A stretch of 64,000 nucleotides of DNA from a virus: the IMG/VR virus record IMGVR_UViG_3300038410_000026, positions 1 through 64,000 of that record. One strand, written 5' to 3'. This document shows, one piece after another, positions 31,992 to 39,159 of this stretch (positions are counted from its first letter, which is position 1; every line of letters starts with the position of its first letter). A program made the position numbers and the translations under genes. The notes beneath the pieces are model-generated. The model was not told the DNA's origin, did no database searches, and was given only the letters and a program-made list of their open reading frames with translations.

Positions 31992-33465
31992 GTTCAACCT
32001 CCTCTTTCTTCTGGGCGAAGACATCTTTCAACTCCAGTAGCGGCGTCTCCATGATCTCGTCGATCAGCGAGTAACGCGATGTTCGCATGGTCTTGATCAG
32101 ATTGGGCAGCGAGTAGTAGTCTACGTTGCTGCCGCTCAGATCAAACTTCTGGCAATCGATCCCGGCCCGCACGAGCGTTTCGGAGAAAACATCCTCCGAA
32201 TCACCGCTCAGTCGGTACAGGTAAACCGTGGGCTCAACGCCTGTGTTTTCAGCATACTTCTTGTAAACGTTGTAGAAGTACGGAGGATTGTTCTCTCCGC
32301 CGTCCGAAATTACAGCTATACCGTTGATTTCAAGACCATTATCGATTGCATACTGCAAGCCGCAGCCGATGGAAGTTCCGCCGCAAGCCCTGACGTGCTT
32401 AGTCGAGGCGCTAAGTTCACTGTAAGTCTTGCCCGTAACCTCTATGTAGCGCGGATAAACATCGAAGAATACCAAATGCACCTCTCCCTGGACCAACTTG
32501 GCCAGGGTGGATGCGATCATGCGAGATGCTTCGATGGCCACACTCATGGAACCGGACTTATCGCCGAGCACTAGCCAGTTGCCTTCGATGCCGCCAAGGG
32601 TCTTAATCTGCCGCTCCTGAAGGCTATCCAGCTTCTTGCTCAGAACCTCATCGCCGATGGCTTCTGCCGCCCGCGTGGTTTTGAAGGTGACTTTCTTGCT
32701 TTTCGATGCCTTCTCCAGCGCCGATTCGTAGGCTGCCCGCAGCGCCGCGTTGGATTTCACTCCTAGGCGCTCCAGCAGCTTGGTGTTGGTCACCAATTCT
32801 GTGGGCGTCATACGGTTGATGAGCGCCAACACGAGGTCGGGATCTTTCCGTTTTTCGCCCAAGGCTCCCGTGGCGACCAGAAAGGGGATCTTGCGATCCA
32901 TGATCTCGGAGGCGGCTTCCTGGACCGACATATTCTTGAGGTTGGCGATGGCTTCAAATACCGTCCCTTTAGGCTTATCTCCCTTGAATAGAATGAGATC
33001 CGCCATGGCGGAAGGCTTGGCGTGGGTCAGGGCGTACAGTTCCTTTAGCTTCTTGCGATGCTGTACGGCGGTCCTTTCCCAACGCGCCCAGTTCGATTCG
33101 AGCGTCTTTAGGTAGTTTCCGATCACCCGATCCAGAAGTTTCGCCCGCCCCGGCAGTTTGATCTCCTTGGCAAAACGCAGCGCCCGTACCAGATTGCGCG
33201 GATCTAGCAGCGAGAGATGCGCGAGGGAATTCTCGACGAATTCTTGCGGGAACTCTCGCGTGGCGAGAGATACCACCGGAAGGGCCACCTTGGAGTCCCG
33301 GATCTGTCCTTTCTTGCGGTTCCAGGCAATTAGGTGCGCCAGGAATTCCGGCTCCTGTTTGGCCGCAATCTGTCCCATGGGCACATATTCGGCCAGCTTT
33401 CCATGCGCCGACCGCGAGAGTTCGGCGATGATTTGGGTCTTTTGGACCCCGGTTTCTTTCTTCAC
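31975..33465 (-). CDS. Ro60-like TROVE/VWA protein (Rsr type)
   Basis: 496 residues from the GTG at 33465, chosen for AAAGGAGCGACA before it. The first 320 residues are helical-repeat-like with TROVE signposts: ALTHAKPSAMADLILF (compare LSHLKPSS in Ro60) and DLVLALINRMTPTELVTNTK (compare the LL.EMP.TALLRN helix). The C-terminal VWA domain has an intact metal site, DKSGSMS, with GGTSI and SDGGE. Ro60 is a ring that binds Y RNAs and misfolded RNA in RNA quality control. It is on the minus strand inside a rightward arm, and its long leader contains tRNA-like modules that could be its RNA partners. Confidence 0.75.
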   Translation of the reverse strand: MKKETGVQKTQIIAELSRSAHGKLAEYVPMGQIAAKQEPEFLAHLIAWNRKKGQIRDSKVALPVVSLATREFPQEFVENSLAHLSLLDPRNLVRALRFAKEIKLPGRAKLLDRVIGNYLKTLESNWARWERTAVQHRKKLKELYALTHAKPSAMADLILFKGDKPKGTVFEAIANLKNMSVQEAASEIMDRKIPFLVATGALGEKRKDPDLVLALINRMTPTELVTNTKLLERLGVKSNAALRAAYESALEKASKSKKVTFKTTRAAEAIGDEVLSKKLDSLQERQIKTLGGIEGNWLVLGDKSGSMSVAIEASRMIASTLAKLVQGEVHLVFFDVYPRYIEVTGKTYSELSASTKHVRACGGTSIGCGLQYAIDNGLEINGIAVISDGGENNPPYFYNVYKKYAENTGVEPTVYLYRLSGDSEDVFSETLVRAGIDCQKFDLSGSNVDYYSLPNLIKTMRTSRYSLIDEIMETPLLELKDVFAQKKEEVEHAGIG

Positions 33466-33498
33466 TGTCGCTCCTTTTAGTGCGGCAAGTCCCGGATG

Positions 33499-33520
33499 CA
33501 ATTGGCTGTCGGACCAATTG
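33499..33520 (-). promoter_or_regulatory. RNA hairpin before the Ro60-like gene
   Basis: CAATTGG, 8-nt loop TCCGACAG, CCAATTG, a perfect 7-bp stem 34 nt upstream of the GTG start. The sense strand reads GGTCCGA across stem and loop; Y RNAs carry a GGUCCGA element in the Ro-binding stem, so autogenous binding is worth considering. Confidence 0.45.
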
Positions 33521-33600
33521 AAAGATGGTGACATGTAAGCTACCGGAGTAGCCGCAACTTCAATGGCGCAAGTCGAACCGGCGTCCAAGGCCCCCGTGAG

Positions 33601-33690
33601 ATTTTTCTTGGGGGGCCTTTCGGATTCGAACCGAATCGCAACCCTTACGGGCTACTTTGCCAGCGTGTATCCGGTTCAGTAGCGCCAAAC
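33601..33690 (-). ncRNA. tRNA-like module A
   Basis: Minus strand: a tRNA T-arm look-alike, TTCGG-TTCGAAT-CCGAA (about 33636-33617), is followed by a strong hairpin AAGGCCCCC/GGGGGCCTT (33617-33585 region). Upstream is AGCCC-GTAA-GGGTT, a GNRA-capped hairpin. No complete acceptor stem or valid anticodon arm could be drawn, so this is not a normal tRNA. Confidence 0.45.
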
Positions 33691-33809
33691 TTAACGGCGA
33701 AAAGTCGGAGTTGAGTTGGTTTGCTCAAAAGGATAAGCATGTACTCGGCTCCAGTATTCGCCGGTCTTGATTCCGGAAAGTCGTCGTGCCGTAGTTGCCA
33801 TACCGTTAG

Positions 33810-33890
33810 GCGATATCTCCCGTGGGGGATACCCGGATTTGAACCGGGATACATGTAGGCACTCCAGTATCCGGAAACCTCCAATCCCGG
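33810..33890 (-). ncRNA. tRNA-like module B
   Basis: Minus strand T-arm look-alike CCCGG-TTCAAAT-CCGGG (about 33847-33831) followed by the hairpin TATCCCC-CACG-GGAGATA with one mismatch. Just upstream GGATAC/GTATCC can pair. A related sequence, CCGG..ATACTGGAG....TACATG..TATCC, recurs at about 33730-33765, suggesting internal duplication. Confidence 0.4.
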
Positions 33891-33896
33891 CAAGTC

Positions 33897-33993
33897 AGTG
33901 AAGAAGTCCCACCGAAATGGGTGTCCGGATTCGAACCGGAAATTTCTGATTATAAGTCAGATGCTCTACCGTTGAGCTACATGTATCTTCACT
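33897..33993 (-). ncRNA. tRNA-like / Y-RNA-like module C
   Basis: Minus strand. D-arm GCTC-AACGGTA-GAGC, anticodon-like arm TCTGA-CTTATAA-TCAGA (would read UAU) and T-arm TCCGG-TTCGAAT-CCGGA are all intact. The 7-bp acceptor is not: the flanks ATACATG and CACCCAT mispair at three central positions, there is no CCA, and a UUCG-capped hairpin CCCAT-TTCG-GTGGG follows. Instead an outer 8-bp stem, AGTGAAGA/TCTTCACT (33993-33986 with 33904-33897), closes the whole unit. Bacterial YrlA-type Y RNAs are known to mimic tRNA in this manner; a decayed tRNA-Ile is the alternative. Confidence 0.55.
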
Positions 33994-34012
33994 AGTAGCC
34001 GGGAAACTTTTT

Positions 34013-34069
34013 ATCCCCGGCTGCCGATCAAATCTTCCGTGATTCGGCAGAATCACCGCAGCCGGGGAT
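34013..34069 (-). ncRNA. Long-stem RNA element at the 5' end of the Ro60-like leader
   Basis: ATCCCCGGCTGC (34013-34024) and GCAGCCGGGGAT (34058-34069) are a perfect 12-bp inverted repeat. Inside on the minus strand is a second hairpin, GTGATTC-TGCC-GAATCAC, and a one-sided 14-nt bulge. A long terminal stem with an internal bulge is the general plan of Ro-binding RNAs; no T-tract follows, so it is not a simple terminator. Confidence 0.5.
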
Positions 34070-34101
34070 CGGGCTCAGGCTCACTTCTCTATCGCTTCTC
34101 A

Positions 34102-34131
34102 AGGGTACAGCCTTAGGATGCTTCCTGTCAA
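34102..34131 (-). promoter_or_regulatory. Promoter of the Ro60-like leader
   Basis: Minus strand TTGACA, 18-bp spacer, TACCCT (the key TA and final T of the -10 are kept). A start near 34095 would give a transcript with about 630 nt of structured RNA before the Ro60-like gene. Confidence 0.45.
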
Positions 34132-34186
34132 CAAAAATCTTATGTTGAGCGCAAAAAATTTTATGCTACAGTTGGTAAGAGGGTAT

Positions 34187-34450
34187 ATGACAGATGGAAG
34201 TGGATCTAACGGTCTCGACAAGCCGCGCTCTGGAAAACCAGCGCCAGCAGGCAGCATCGGCAGCAAGATGCGCATTGCCCGTATGATGGCGGGTTTGCGG
34301 CAAGGGGATCTGGCCAACAGGATGGAGATATCCCAGGTGACGGTCTCCTCGTGGGAAACCGGAAGGACGCATCCCAATGCGCTTCAACTGGAACGCTTCG
34401 CAAGTGTATTGGGGATGGATTTAGTCATCGAATTCCGCTCGCGCCAGTAG
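34187..34450 (+). CDS. XRE-family HTH protein
   Basis: 87 residues from the ATG at 34187 (GAGGG 3 nt before; an upstream in-frame ATG at 34118 is less likely). KMRIARMMAGLRQGDLANRM and SQVTVSSWETGRTHPNALQL are a textbook XRE helix-turn-helix. Divergent from the Ro60-like transcript and convergent, with 67-nt overlap, to the cREC gene. Probably a local regulator of this island. Confidence 0.75.
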   Translation: MTDGSGSNGLDKPRSGKPAPAGSIGSKMRIARMMAGLRQGDLANRMEISQVTVSSWETGRTHPNALQLERFASVLGMDLVIEFRSRQ

Positions 34451-34755
34451 GGTGAATGGGTTCGCAGGAATCCTAGCATTCTGGCCGATCCAAGGGGGTT
34501 CTGGGAATGAATCTGTACTCCTCCTTCCGGCCAAGATTGGTTTTTCCACATCCAGATCAGGACATCAAGGCCCGTCTTCTGATCCTCCCAGAAGCCCATC
34601 GAGGCCATCGGCGTCAGGTCGTGATCAAGTGAAGCGCACCAGACTTCTCCCGATTGCAACAGCTTGATCGCCTCTTCAACGGTTTTCACCCAAGTCCAGC
34701 CGCACCGGCCATGCTCCCAGGGATCGCGGGTATCGTCCAAAAATAGCTTGATCAT
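34384..34755 (-). CDS. cREC (cyclic-phosphate processing receiver-like) protein
   Basis: 123 residues. The opening IKLFLDDTRDP, then SLDHDL, TGLDVLIWM and GGVQIHSQNPLGSARM are the signatures of the cREC family, a receiver-like fold predicted to act on cyclic phosphates at RNA ends and found in RNA-repair neighbourhoods. It is coupled (4 nt overlap) to the membrane coiled-coil gene upstream. The last 22 codons overlap the oppositely directed XRE gene. Confidence 0.7.
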   Translation of the reverse strand: MIKLFLDDTRDPWEHGRCGWTWVKTVEEAIKLLQSGEVWCASLDHDLTPMASMGFWEDQKTGLDVLIWMWKNQSWPEGGVQIHSQNPLGSARMLGFLRTHSPYWRERNSMTKSIPNTLAKRSS

Positions 34756-35522
34756 TGGACGGTTTTCACGGTCGGGGTGTTGGTGACGCGAGTGGCCCCA
34801 GGAATCAGGACTCGTAACGCGGTAGGGATAGCTTGACTGGTTAGGTTGTGCCAGAAGCTGGCCTTGGTGGGCTTGAACATATCCCGGATATACCCCATGG
34901 TTTCAGCTACTTCTGCTGTCCCCTTATGCAATTCCTCGGTGCTGCCAGCGAGTTCCGCTACCATCTTCTTGACGTTTTCATCTCTAGCTAGTTGATCGGA
35001 ATGCTCTAGGATCGATTGAAGCACTTTCATGTTTTGGTTGGTTTGATCGGTCAGGACTTGTAGGTTGCGTCCGGATTGCTCCAGTACTGCTGAGAGTTTT
35101 GGCAACAATTCACTGTTGATATTGTGGTCGGAATGCTCGATCAGGGAGCGGGTTGAGAGCATGGTATCGTGCAGGTCTGTCAACACGACGTTGGCTTTGG
35201 CTACCGCCGCCGCCGCGTCCTTTGCTGACTTGTCCCAGTATTCTCTTTGGTTTAGGGAAGCTCTCCGCCATTCATCGGCGCTCAGGCCAAGTTGCACCAG
35301 GACGGCATTGGTGTTGGCCAGCACGCCAGAGAATCCGCGTGGATTTTTGGGATCGATGTAGCTGTTGAGATTAGCTGAAACCTGATCAAGTGACTGTGCG
35401 GAATGATCGATCCGGGCATTGATTTGAAGCAGGACTGCGGTTGCGGCCACCATGAAGGCGATGATGGCCAGAGCGGAAGCGGCGTGCAGCCATTTAAGCA
35501 ATACGTCTAGGGAGAACTTCAT
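34752..35522 (-). CDS. Membrane-anchored coiled-coil protein
   Basis: 256 residues. One N-terminal transmembrane helix (LHAASALAIIAFMVAATAVL) and a long periplasmic or cytoplasmic coiled-coil (about residues 40-205, with repeated LDQVSANLNS-type heptads) recalling the stalks of chemoreceptors or MlaD-like proteins, but without their signature domains. It has its own leaderless promoter and leads the cREC gene. Confidence 0.65.
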   Translation of the reverse strand: MKFSLDVLLKWLHAASALAIIAFMVAATAVLLQINARIDHSAQSLDQVSANLNSYIDPKNPRGFSGVLANTNAVLVQLGLSADEWRRASLNQREYWDKSAKDAAAAVAKANVVLTDLHDTMLSTRSLIEHSDHNINSELLPKLSAVLEQSGRNLQVLTDQTNQNMKVLQSILEHSDQLARDENVKKMVAELAGSTEELHKGTAEVAETMGYIRDMFKPTKASFWHNLTSQAIPTALRVLIPGATRVTNTPTVKTVQ

Positions 35523-35528
35523 GCCAGA

Positions 35529-35557
35529 ATATTAAGCGTGTTGACATTTGTAGTCAA
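35529..35557 (-). promoter_or_regulatory. Promoter giving a leaderless mRNA
   Basis: Minus strand TTGACT, 17-bp spacer, TAATAT, then 6 nt to the ATG at 35522. No ribosome site. Confidence 0.65.
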
Positions 35558-35739
35558 TAATATTGCAACGGATTTTGCTTGCAAAACGCCGAGCGGCGTT
35601 TTAATATGTGGCCAAGTGCTGGCGAAAGGAGGTGCGAGAGATCCCGCCGCCTGGACTCTGCTACCATCCCTCCTCCGTATGGTAGACGACGAGAGCCAAC
35701 GTCAGTCGGGCGGCGGGTTCTATCGCTGTAATCATATCA
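35558..35739. other. Gap with terminator-like hairpin and orphan ribosome site
   Basis: Holds AAAACGCC-GAGC-GGCGTTTT (35583-35602), which could stop transcription from either side, an AAAGGAGGT at about 35628 without a good start after it, and CTACCAT/ATGGTAG dyad near 35660-35685. No convincing gene. Confidence 0.4.
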
Positions 35740-35949
35740 ATGATATACGCTGAAAGACTAGCGAAGCGTGCGTTTGAGACCTGGGTGGCCAGCGGAAAGG
35801 CACCGGGCCGGAGACGTACCAGGACTTGGGAGCAGTTGTGGCCGTCCGAGCGGTTTGGATGGCAGCAGGTAGCCATGGCAGTGATAAAGGAAGCAGAAGA
35901 GAATCCACCTTCGTTTGCTATAATTTGCAAGGAAGAGGACCATGCCTAA
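35740..35949 (+). CDS. Small hypothetical protein
   Basis: 69 residues; EAERLAKRAFETWVAS-type helix, then WEQLWPSERFGWQQVAMAVI, which is common in small phage proteins of unknown role. No good ribosome site. Overlaps the next gene by 8 nt. Confidence 0.55.
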   Translation: MIYAERLAKRAFETWVASGKAPGRRRTRTWEQLWPSERFGWQQVAMAVIKEAEENPPSFAIICKEEDHA

Positions 35950-36442
35950 AATTGATCCGTACAGCATAGACGTGTACATGGAATTAGACGAATGGTTCCG
36001 AGAAGATCTGACGGAAGCGTTCCGGGAGCGATATGGCCTTGCGCCACAGTTCTATAGCACCGTGATTGGGTTTCCGTTCCGAGATGTGAAGAACGGGAAC
36101 AGCTACGTGATGATCTGGACCATCGTGATCAACGATATGTCCATGCCGGTGACGGCTGGAGACTACTATCAGGCTTCCGTGGATGGAGATCCGGAGAAGC
36201 TGGCCGGGATCTTGGGGCGTCAATTCAAGCTGTCGCCGGTCCCTTCGCCTCCATTTCCGATCCCGGAGTATGACCCGCATCCCATCGGAAGCCCCATCAG
36301 TTCAGATCCTACGGGCAGGTCTTTTCACCCGTCCGCTACGGACAACTGGCCCACTGGCAAAAATTTCACCGATCCAGTGACCTTGAAGGTATATCGAAAA
36401 ATTGGCGGCATAACAGGTCCGTACTGGTTCTTGAAGAACTGA
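35942..36442 (+). CDS. Hypothetical protein
   Basis: 166 residues. N-terminal two-thirds alpha/beta with VMIWTIVINDM, followed by a Pro-rich segment (SPVPSPPFPIPEYDPHP). Not recognised. GGAAGAGGACC precedes the ATG. Confidence 0.6.
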   Translation: MPKIDPYSIDVYMELDEWFREDLTEAFRERYGLAPQFYSTVIGFPFRDVKNGNSYVMIWTIVINDMSMPVTAGDYYQASVDGDPEKLAGILGRQFKLSPVPSPPFPIPEYDPHPIGSPISSDPTGRSFHPSATDNWPTGKNFTDPVTLKVYRKIGGITGPYWFLKN

Positions 36443-36543
36443 AAGGAGAAAACGGAATGATAACCGACGACGGGTTGGCCATCATGAGGCAGGAGGCGCT
36501 GGCCAAAGAAGGTTTTCTGAAAGGAGAAATCGGAATGATAACC
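36439..36543 (+). repeat. Duplicated ribosome site and start codon
   Basis: CTGAAAGGAGAAA(A/T)CGGAATG and the following ATAACC occur at 36439-36465 and again at 36517-36543, exactly 78 bp (26 codons) apart and in frame. The gene at 36457 therefore has two equivalent initiation sites. Confidence 0.7.
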
Positions 36544-37335
36544 AAAGGACTCGAAGCAGCAAAATTCGAGGAAACAAACGAAAATAACGAGTTAGTTAGG
36601 AGGATGAAGGGCAAGCGCTTCATCGAATCAGAATTTGCCAAGGAATCCAGGATGAAGCAGGAGGCGATGGCCAGAGAAGGTCTCGTGGGGCGTTACGAGG
36701 ACCAAGCCTGGACAGGCCCCGACTCTCCTTTCATATTCCGTACGGTCACCACCGATACGGTCACCACCAACGGAACAAGCTCCGATCCCTTTTTTCAATG
36801 GCAACCGGAGGCTTTTCAGCACAGCCCGCAGCGAGATCATGCAGTTTTTCCTGAAACTCCCGTGGCTGTGGCGGCTCCACGGGCTGAGGCCGATGAGGAG
36901 TATCTGGGGCTGGCACAGGAATTGGGGATCTCTTCGGCAGCGGTAGACCGCGAAAGGCTCCTGCGGATTCTCGAAGATGAGGGCATCCCTATCTACGATC
37001 CCGAAAAAGTAAACAAATGGATGGATCACAAGACCCCCCAGGGGAAGACCTGGAAATGGTTTCCGGTGCGGAGTAAGGATCTCGTGCCATCTTTATTCGA
37101 TCTCGGGACTAGGATGCAGCGCCTTGGAGTGGGGACCTACCGGCACAGGATTCCGATGCCGGTGCTTGAGACCATCGCCAAGATCTCGCACCGGATGGAA
37201 GAGGCGGTCTTTTTCATCACCGACTATGAGGATAAAAGGCCAGACCCCTTCCTAGCGGTTAGCACCAAAAGCATGGCCAGCGCCGGTGAACTGTTCATAA
37301 TCGAACGCTGGGACGAACCGGGGTTCCGCAGGTAA
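36457..37335 (+). CDS. Hypothetical protein with two in-frame starts
   Basis: 292 residues from 36457 or 266 from 36535, both with AAAGGAGAAA about 6-7 nt before the ATG. The N-terminus repeats a short motif, MRQEALAKEGF and MKQEAMAREGL. A middle low-complexity part precedes a C-terminal domain (about 145-290) with YDPEKVNKWMDHKTPQGKTW and TYRHRIPMPVLETIAKI. No family recognised. Confidence 0.6.
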   Translation: MITDDGLAIMRQEALAKEGFLKGEIGMITKGLEAAKFEETNENNELVRRMKGKRFIESEFAKESRMKQEAMAREGLVGRYEDQAWTGPDSPFIFRTVTTDTVTTNGTSSDPFFQWQPEAFQHSPQRDHAVFPETPVAVAAPRAEADEEYLGLAQELGISSAAVDRERLLRILEDEGIPIYDPEKVNKWMDHKTPQGKTWKWFPVRSKDLVPSLFDLGTRMQRLGVGTYRHRIPMPVLETIAKISHRMEEAVFFITDYEDKRPDPFLAVSTKSMASAGELFIIERWDEPGFRR

Positions 37336-37351
37336 CATCCAGATTTGGACA
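37336..37351. promoter_or_regulatory. Palindrome copy CATCCAGATTTGGACA
   Basis: 13 of 16 positions match the palindrome. It fills the whole gap between the stop at 37335 and the ATG at 37351, which it overlaps. Confidence 0.45.
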
Positions 37352-37593
37352 TGACGGCTCTGTTGTATAAACAGGATGGGAGAATGCGATTGGCGGTGGT
37401 GGCGAATCCGCCTCCGCCTACACTACTCGAATGGGAAAATGCACGCTTAGATAGCGGGTTTAACGCCTGTTTTGAATTGCCGATGTTTCCCGTGAAACCT
37501 CCCGTGGTCGAGATGGAGCTAGTGGGGTGCGATGACGAGGTGGCCGTCTATGAGGAGAAAGTGCCGGTTCTGCCACCTGGAAGGAAAGGATGA
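37351..37593 (+). CDS. Small hypothetical protein
   Basis: 80 residues from the ATG at 37351. Pro-rich segments (VVANPPPPTLLEWE and MFPVKPPVVEMEL). No Shine-Dalgarno apart from the palindrome. Not recognised. Confidence 0.5.
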   Translation: MTALLYKQDGRMRLAVVANPPPPTLLEWENARLDSGFNACFELPMFPVKPPVVEMELVGCDDEVAVYEEKVPVLPPGRKG

Positions 37594-37751
37594 ATGAAAT
37601 GATCGTATCCATTGATCAGGTGGCGGCTGCGGCTGCTCTCATGTTCACCGTTGGGGCGTTGCTCGACATCCATTTGAGCGGCAGTGCGAGAAGGGATCTT
37701 GAGAGATTGACAGAAGAGTACAGAAAGCGAATCTCGGTCTTCAGGAAATAA
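37590..37751 (+). CDS. 53-residue hydrophobic peptide
   Basis: ATG at 37590 overlapping the previous stop, or ATG at 37599 with AAAGGA 8 nt before it (50 residues). One hydrophobic stretch (VAAAAALMFTVGALLDI) then a charged helix (RRDLERLTEEYRKR). Probably a small membrane protein. Confidence 0.5.
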   Translation: MNEMIVSIDQVAAAAALMFTVGALLDIHLSGSARRDLERLTEEYRKRISVFRK

Positions 37752-37808
37752 AAGAGGGCGGATTGACATCCGCCCAGAAACGAAAGGAGCAACACAGAAC
37801 CGAAAGGT

Positions 37809-38066
37809 GTGTGTCAACTGTATTCTACGTCGTTTTGGCCGCGAGTGCAAGCGGTGTTTACGGTTCAATATCGTTGTCCATACAGGGCTTACTGGTACGA
37901 TCATGGAGAATTTGCAGAGTTCTCAACGGCCTCCAGCGCTGCCGTTGGCCTCTATTTCAAGGAGAGGAAGATAGCTTGTAGAGTAGTGGATGAAGAAGGC
38001 CGCATGATGTACCAGATTCCAAACGAGATTCCTAGAGCGGGGACGATTCCGCAATGTGGAAGGTGA
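37809..38066 (+). CDS. Hypothetical protein
   Basis: 85 residues from a GTG. Central strands (FTVQYRCPYRAYWYDHGEF, LYFKERKIACRVVDEEG) look coding, but the start is uncertain. The stop overlaps the start of the next gene by 13 nt. Confidence 0.45.
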   Translation: MCQLYSTSFWPRVQAVFTVQYRCPYRAYWYDHGEFAEFSTASSAAVGLYFKERKIACRVVDEEGRMMYQIPNEIPRAGTIPQCGR

Positions 38067-38650
38067 TAGCGGCTCTATTCTGCTCATCTTGCCTTTATAG
38101 TCAAGTAGAGATGACCGCTTCTCCGGTGTCCAGGGACGCCGTTAAGCGCATGTTTGGACGGCGGGCGGTAAAGGTCATTCAGTTGTGGACTATCACCTTG
38201 AACAACAAGACTCCCAACGCGGTTGGCATTGGCGAGGGGGCCATCCTGAGAAATATGTCCGAATTAAAACCTTATAGCCATGAGATGGCCAGCATTTTGA
38301 TTCAGGACGCCGAGAAGAAAAGCCCCTGGTCCATCGCGGCGCGAGTCGTATCGGATCTCGTTCTGATCAGCAGCGTACTCGGGACTGGAGGCATCGTGGC
38401 CATGCCGGATCAGGCACTGGCCGGTATGGCTCTGTTTTCATCGAATGCTCCCTATCTGAGCAACCGGCTGCTGGCGGCAAAACCCAATATCCTGCAAAAC
38501 TTCGAGGCGATTTCCCTTAAGGGAGTGGTTACGCTGGAGCCGGGAGAAGGAGCCGTGACTGCGGCCTTTACGGCTCCATGGCTCAATCCATCCCCCCGCA
38601 ACTACACCATCGACGTTTCCCAGTCCAAAACCATTCAACTGATCCGCTAA
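38054..38650 (+). CDS. Exported hypothetical protein
   Basis: 198 residues. MWKVIAALFCSSCLYSQ is a short signal peptide with Cys residues where a lipoprotein-like cleavage could be. A later hydrophobic segment (VLISSVLGTGGIVAMPDQAL) may be a second membrane region. The mature part is beta-rich. No family recognised. Confidence 0.6.
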   Translation: MWKVIAALFCSSCLYSQVEMTASPVSRDAVKRMFGRRAVKVIQLWTITLNNKTPNAVGIGEGAILRNMSELKPYSHEMASILIQDAEKKSPWSIAARVVSDLVLISSVLGTGGIVAMPDQALAGMALFSSNAPYLSNRLLAAKPNILQNFEAISLKGVVTLEPGEGAVTAAFTAPWLNPSPRNYTIDVSQSKTIQLIR

Positions 38651-38952
38651 TGGCTCTGCGCTTATTGAACGCAAGGGATGTTAAGACCAGGATGAAAGCG
38701 GGAACGTTGGCTCTCAAAACTGGAAAACCTCGTATTCCCAGATATTTAAGTCAGGCGCAGAAAAAGCGGATCAGCCGTTCGGTCGCGCTTTGCGAGCTTT
38801 ATTTCAAAGACGGAATGGGAGTGGAAGAGATCGCTGCCAAGATCGGGAAGACTCATCAGCGAGTCAGCCAGATCCTCAATTTCGGAGTCAATTTCCTGAT
38901 CGATGAAGGCTACATTTATGTTTCTATCGTTCCTTCGGAGCCAGAAGCATAA
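38650..38952 (+). CDS. Sigma-region-4-like HTH protein
   Basis: 100 residues from the ATG overlapping the previous stop (TAATG). SVALCELYFKDGMGVEEIAA and KIGKTHQRVSQIL give an HTH like that of sigma70 region 4 or LuxR-type proteins. It precedes the structural region and could be a late-gene regulator; inferred. Confidence 0.65.
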   Translation: MALRLLNARDVKTRMKAGTLALKTGKPRIPRYLSQAQKKRISRSVALCELYFKDGMGVEEIAAKIGKTHQRVSQILNFGVNFLIDEGYIYVSIVPSEPEA

Positions 38953-39113
38953 GGCTCCGAGTCGGATTTGAAACGCTTGAGTTCCGAAGCCATGGCGTCG
39001 AAGGCGCGACCAAAATTCCGATGGTTCAAACTCTGGATGAATTCCATCGTTTTGGGATCTACGCGACCGAACACCAGGACTCTTTTCCTGTCTTCAGGTA
39101 GCTTGGGGCGCAT
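38916..39113 (-). CDS. Small putative DNA-binding protein, leaderless
   Basis: 65 residues on the minus strand. The pattern RVLVFGRVDPKTMEFIQSL and an Ala/Leu helix resembles ribbon-helix-helix proteins. Its very good promoter 8 nt upstream supports it being real, though it overlaps the rightward gene end by 37 nt. Confidence 0.55.
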   Translation of the reverse strand: MRPKLPEDRKRVLVFGRVDPKTMEFIQSLNHRNFGRAFDAMASELKRFKSDSEPYASGSEGTIET

Positions 39114-39121
39114 TTGTGATG

Positions 39122-39150
39122 ATTTTATTTAAAACTTCGATTTGTGTCAA
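39122..39150 (-). promoter_or_regulatory. Sigma70 promoter for the gene at 39113
   Basis: Minus strand TTGACA, 17-bp spacer, TAAAAT, 8 nt before the ATG, so the mRNA should have 0-3 nt of leader. It also faces the start of the rightward gene at 39160. Confidence 0.7.
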
Positions 39151-39159
39151 CAAGACAAT

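Noticed and set aside
33645-33893. Minus-strand ORF of 82 codons in the Ro60-like leader
   Set aside because: It covers the T-arm and hairpin modules, has no ribosome site and no recognisable protein features.
33897-33993. Ordinary tRNA-Ile(UAU)
   Set aside because: Three mismatches in the acceptor stem, no CCA and an extra hairpin; kept as a tRNA-like RNA instead.
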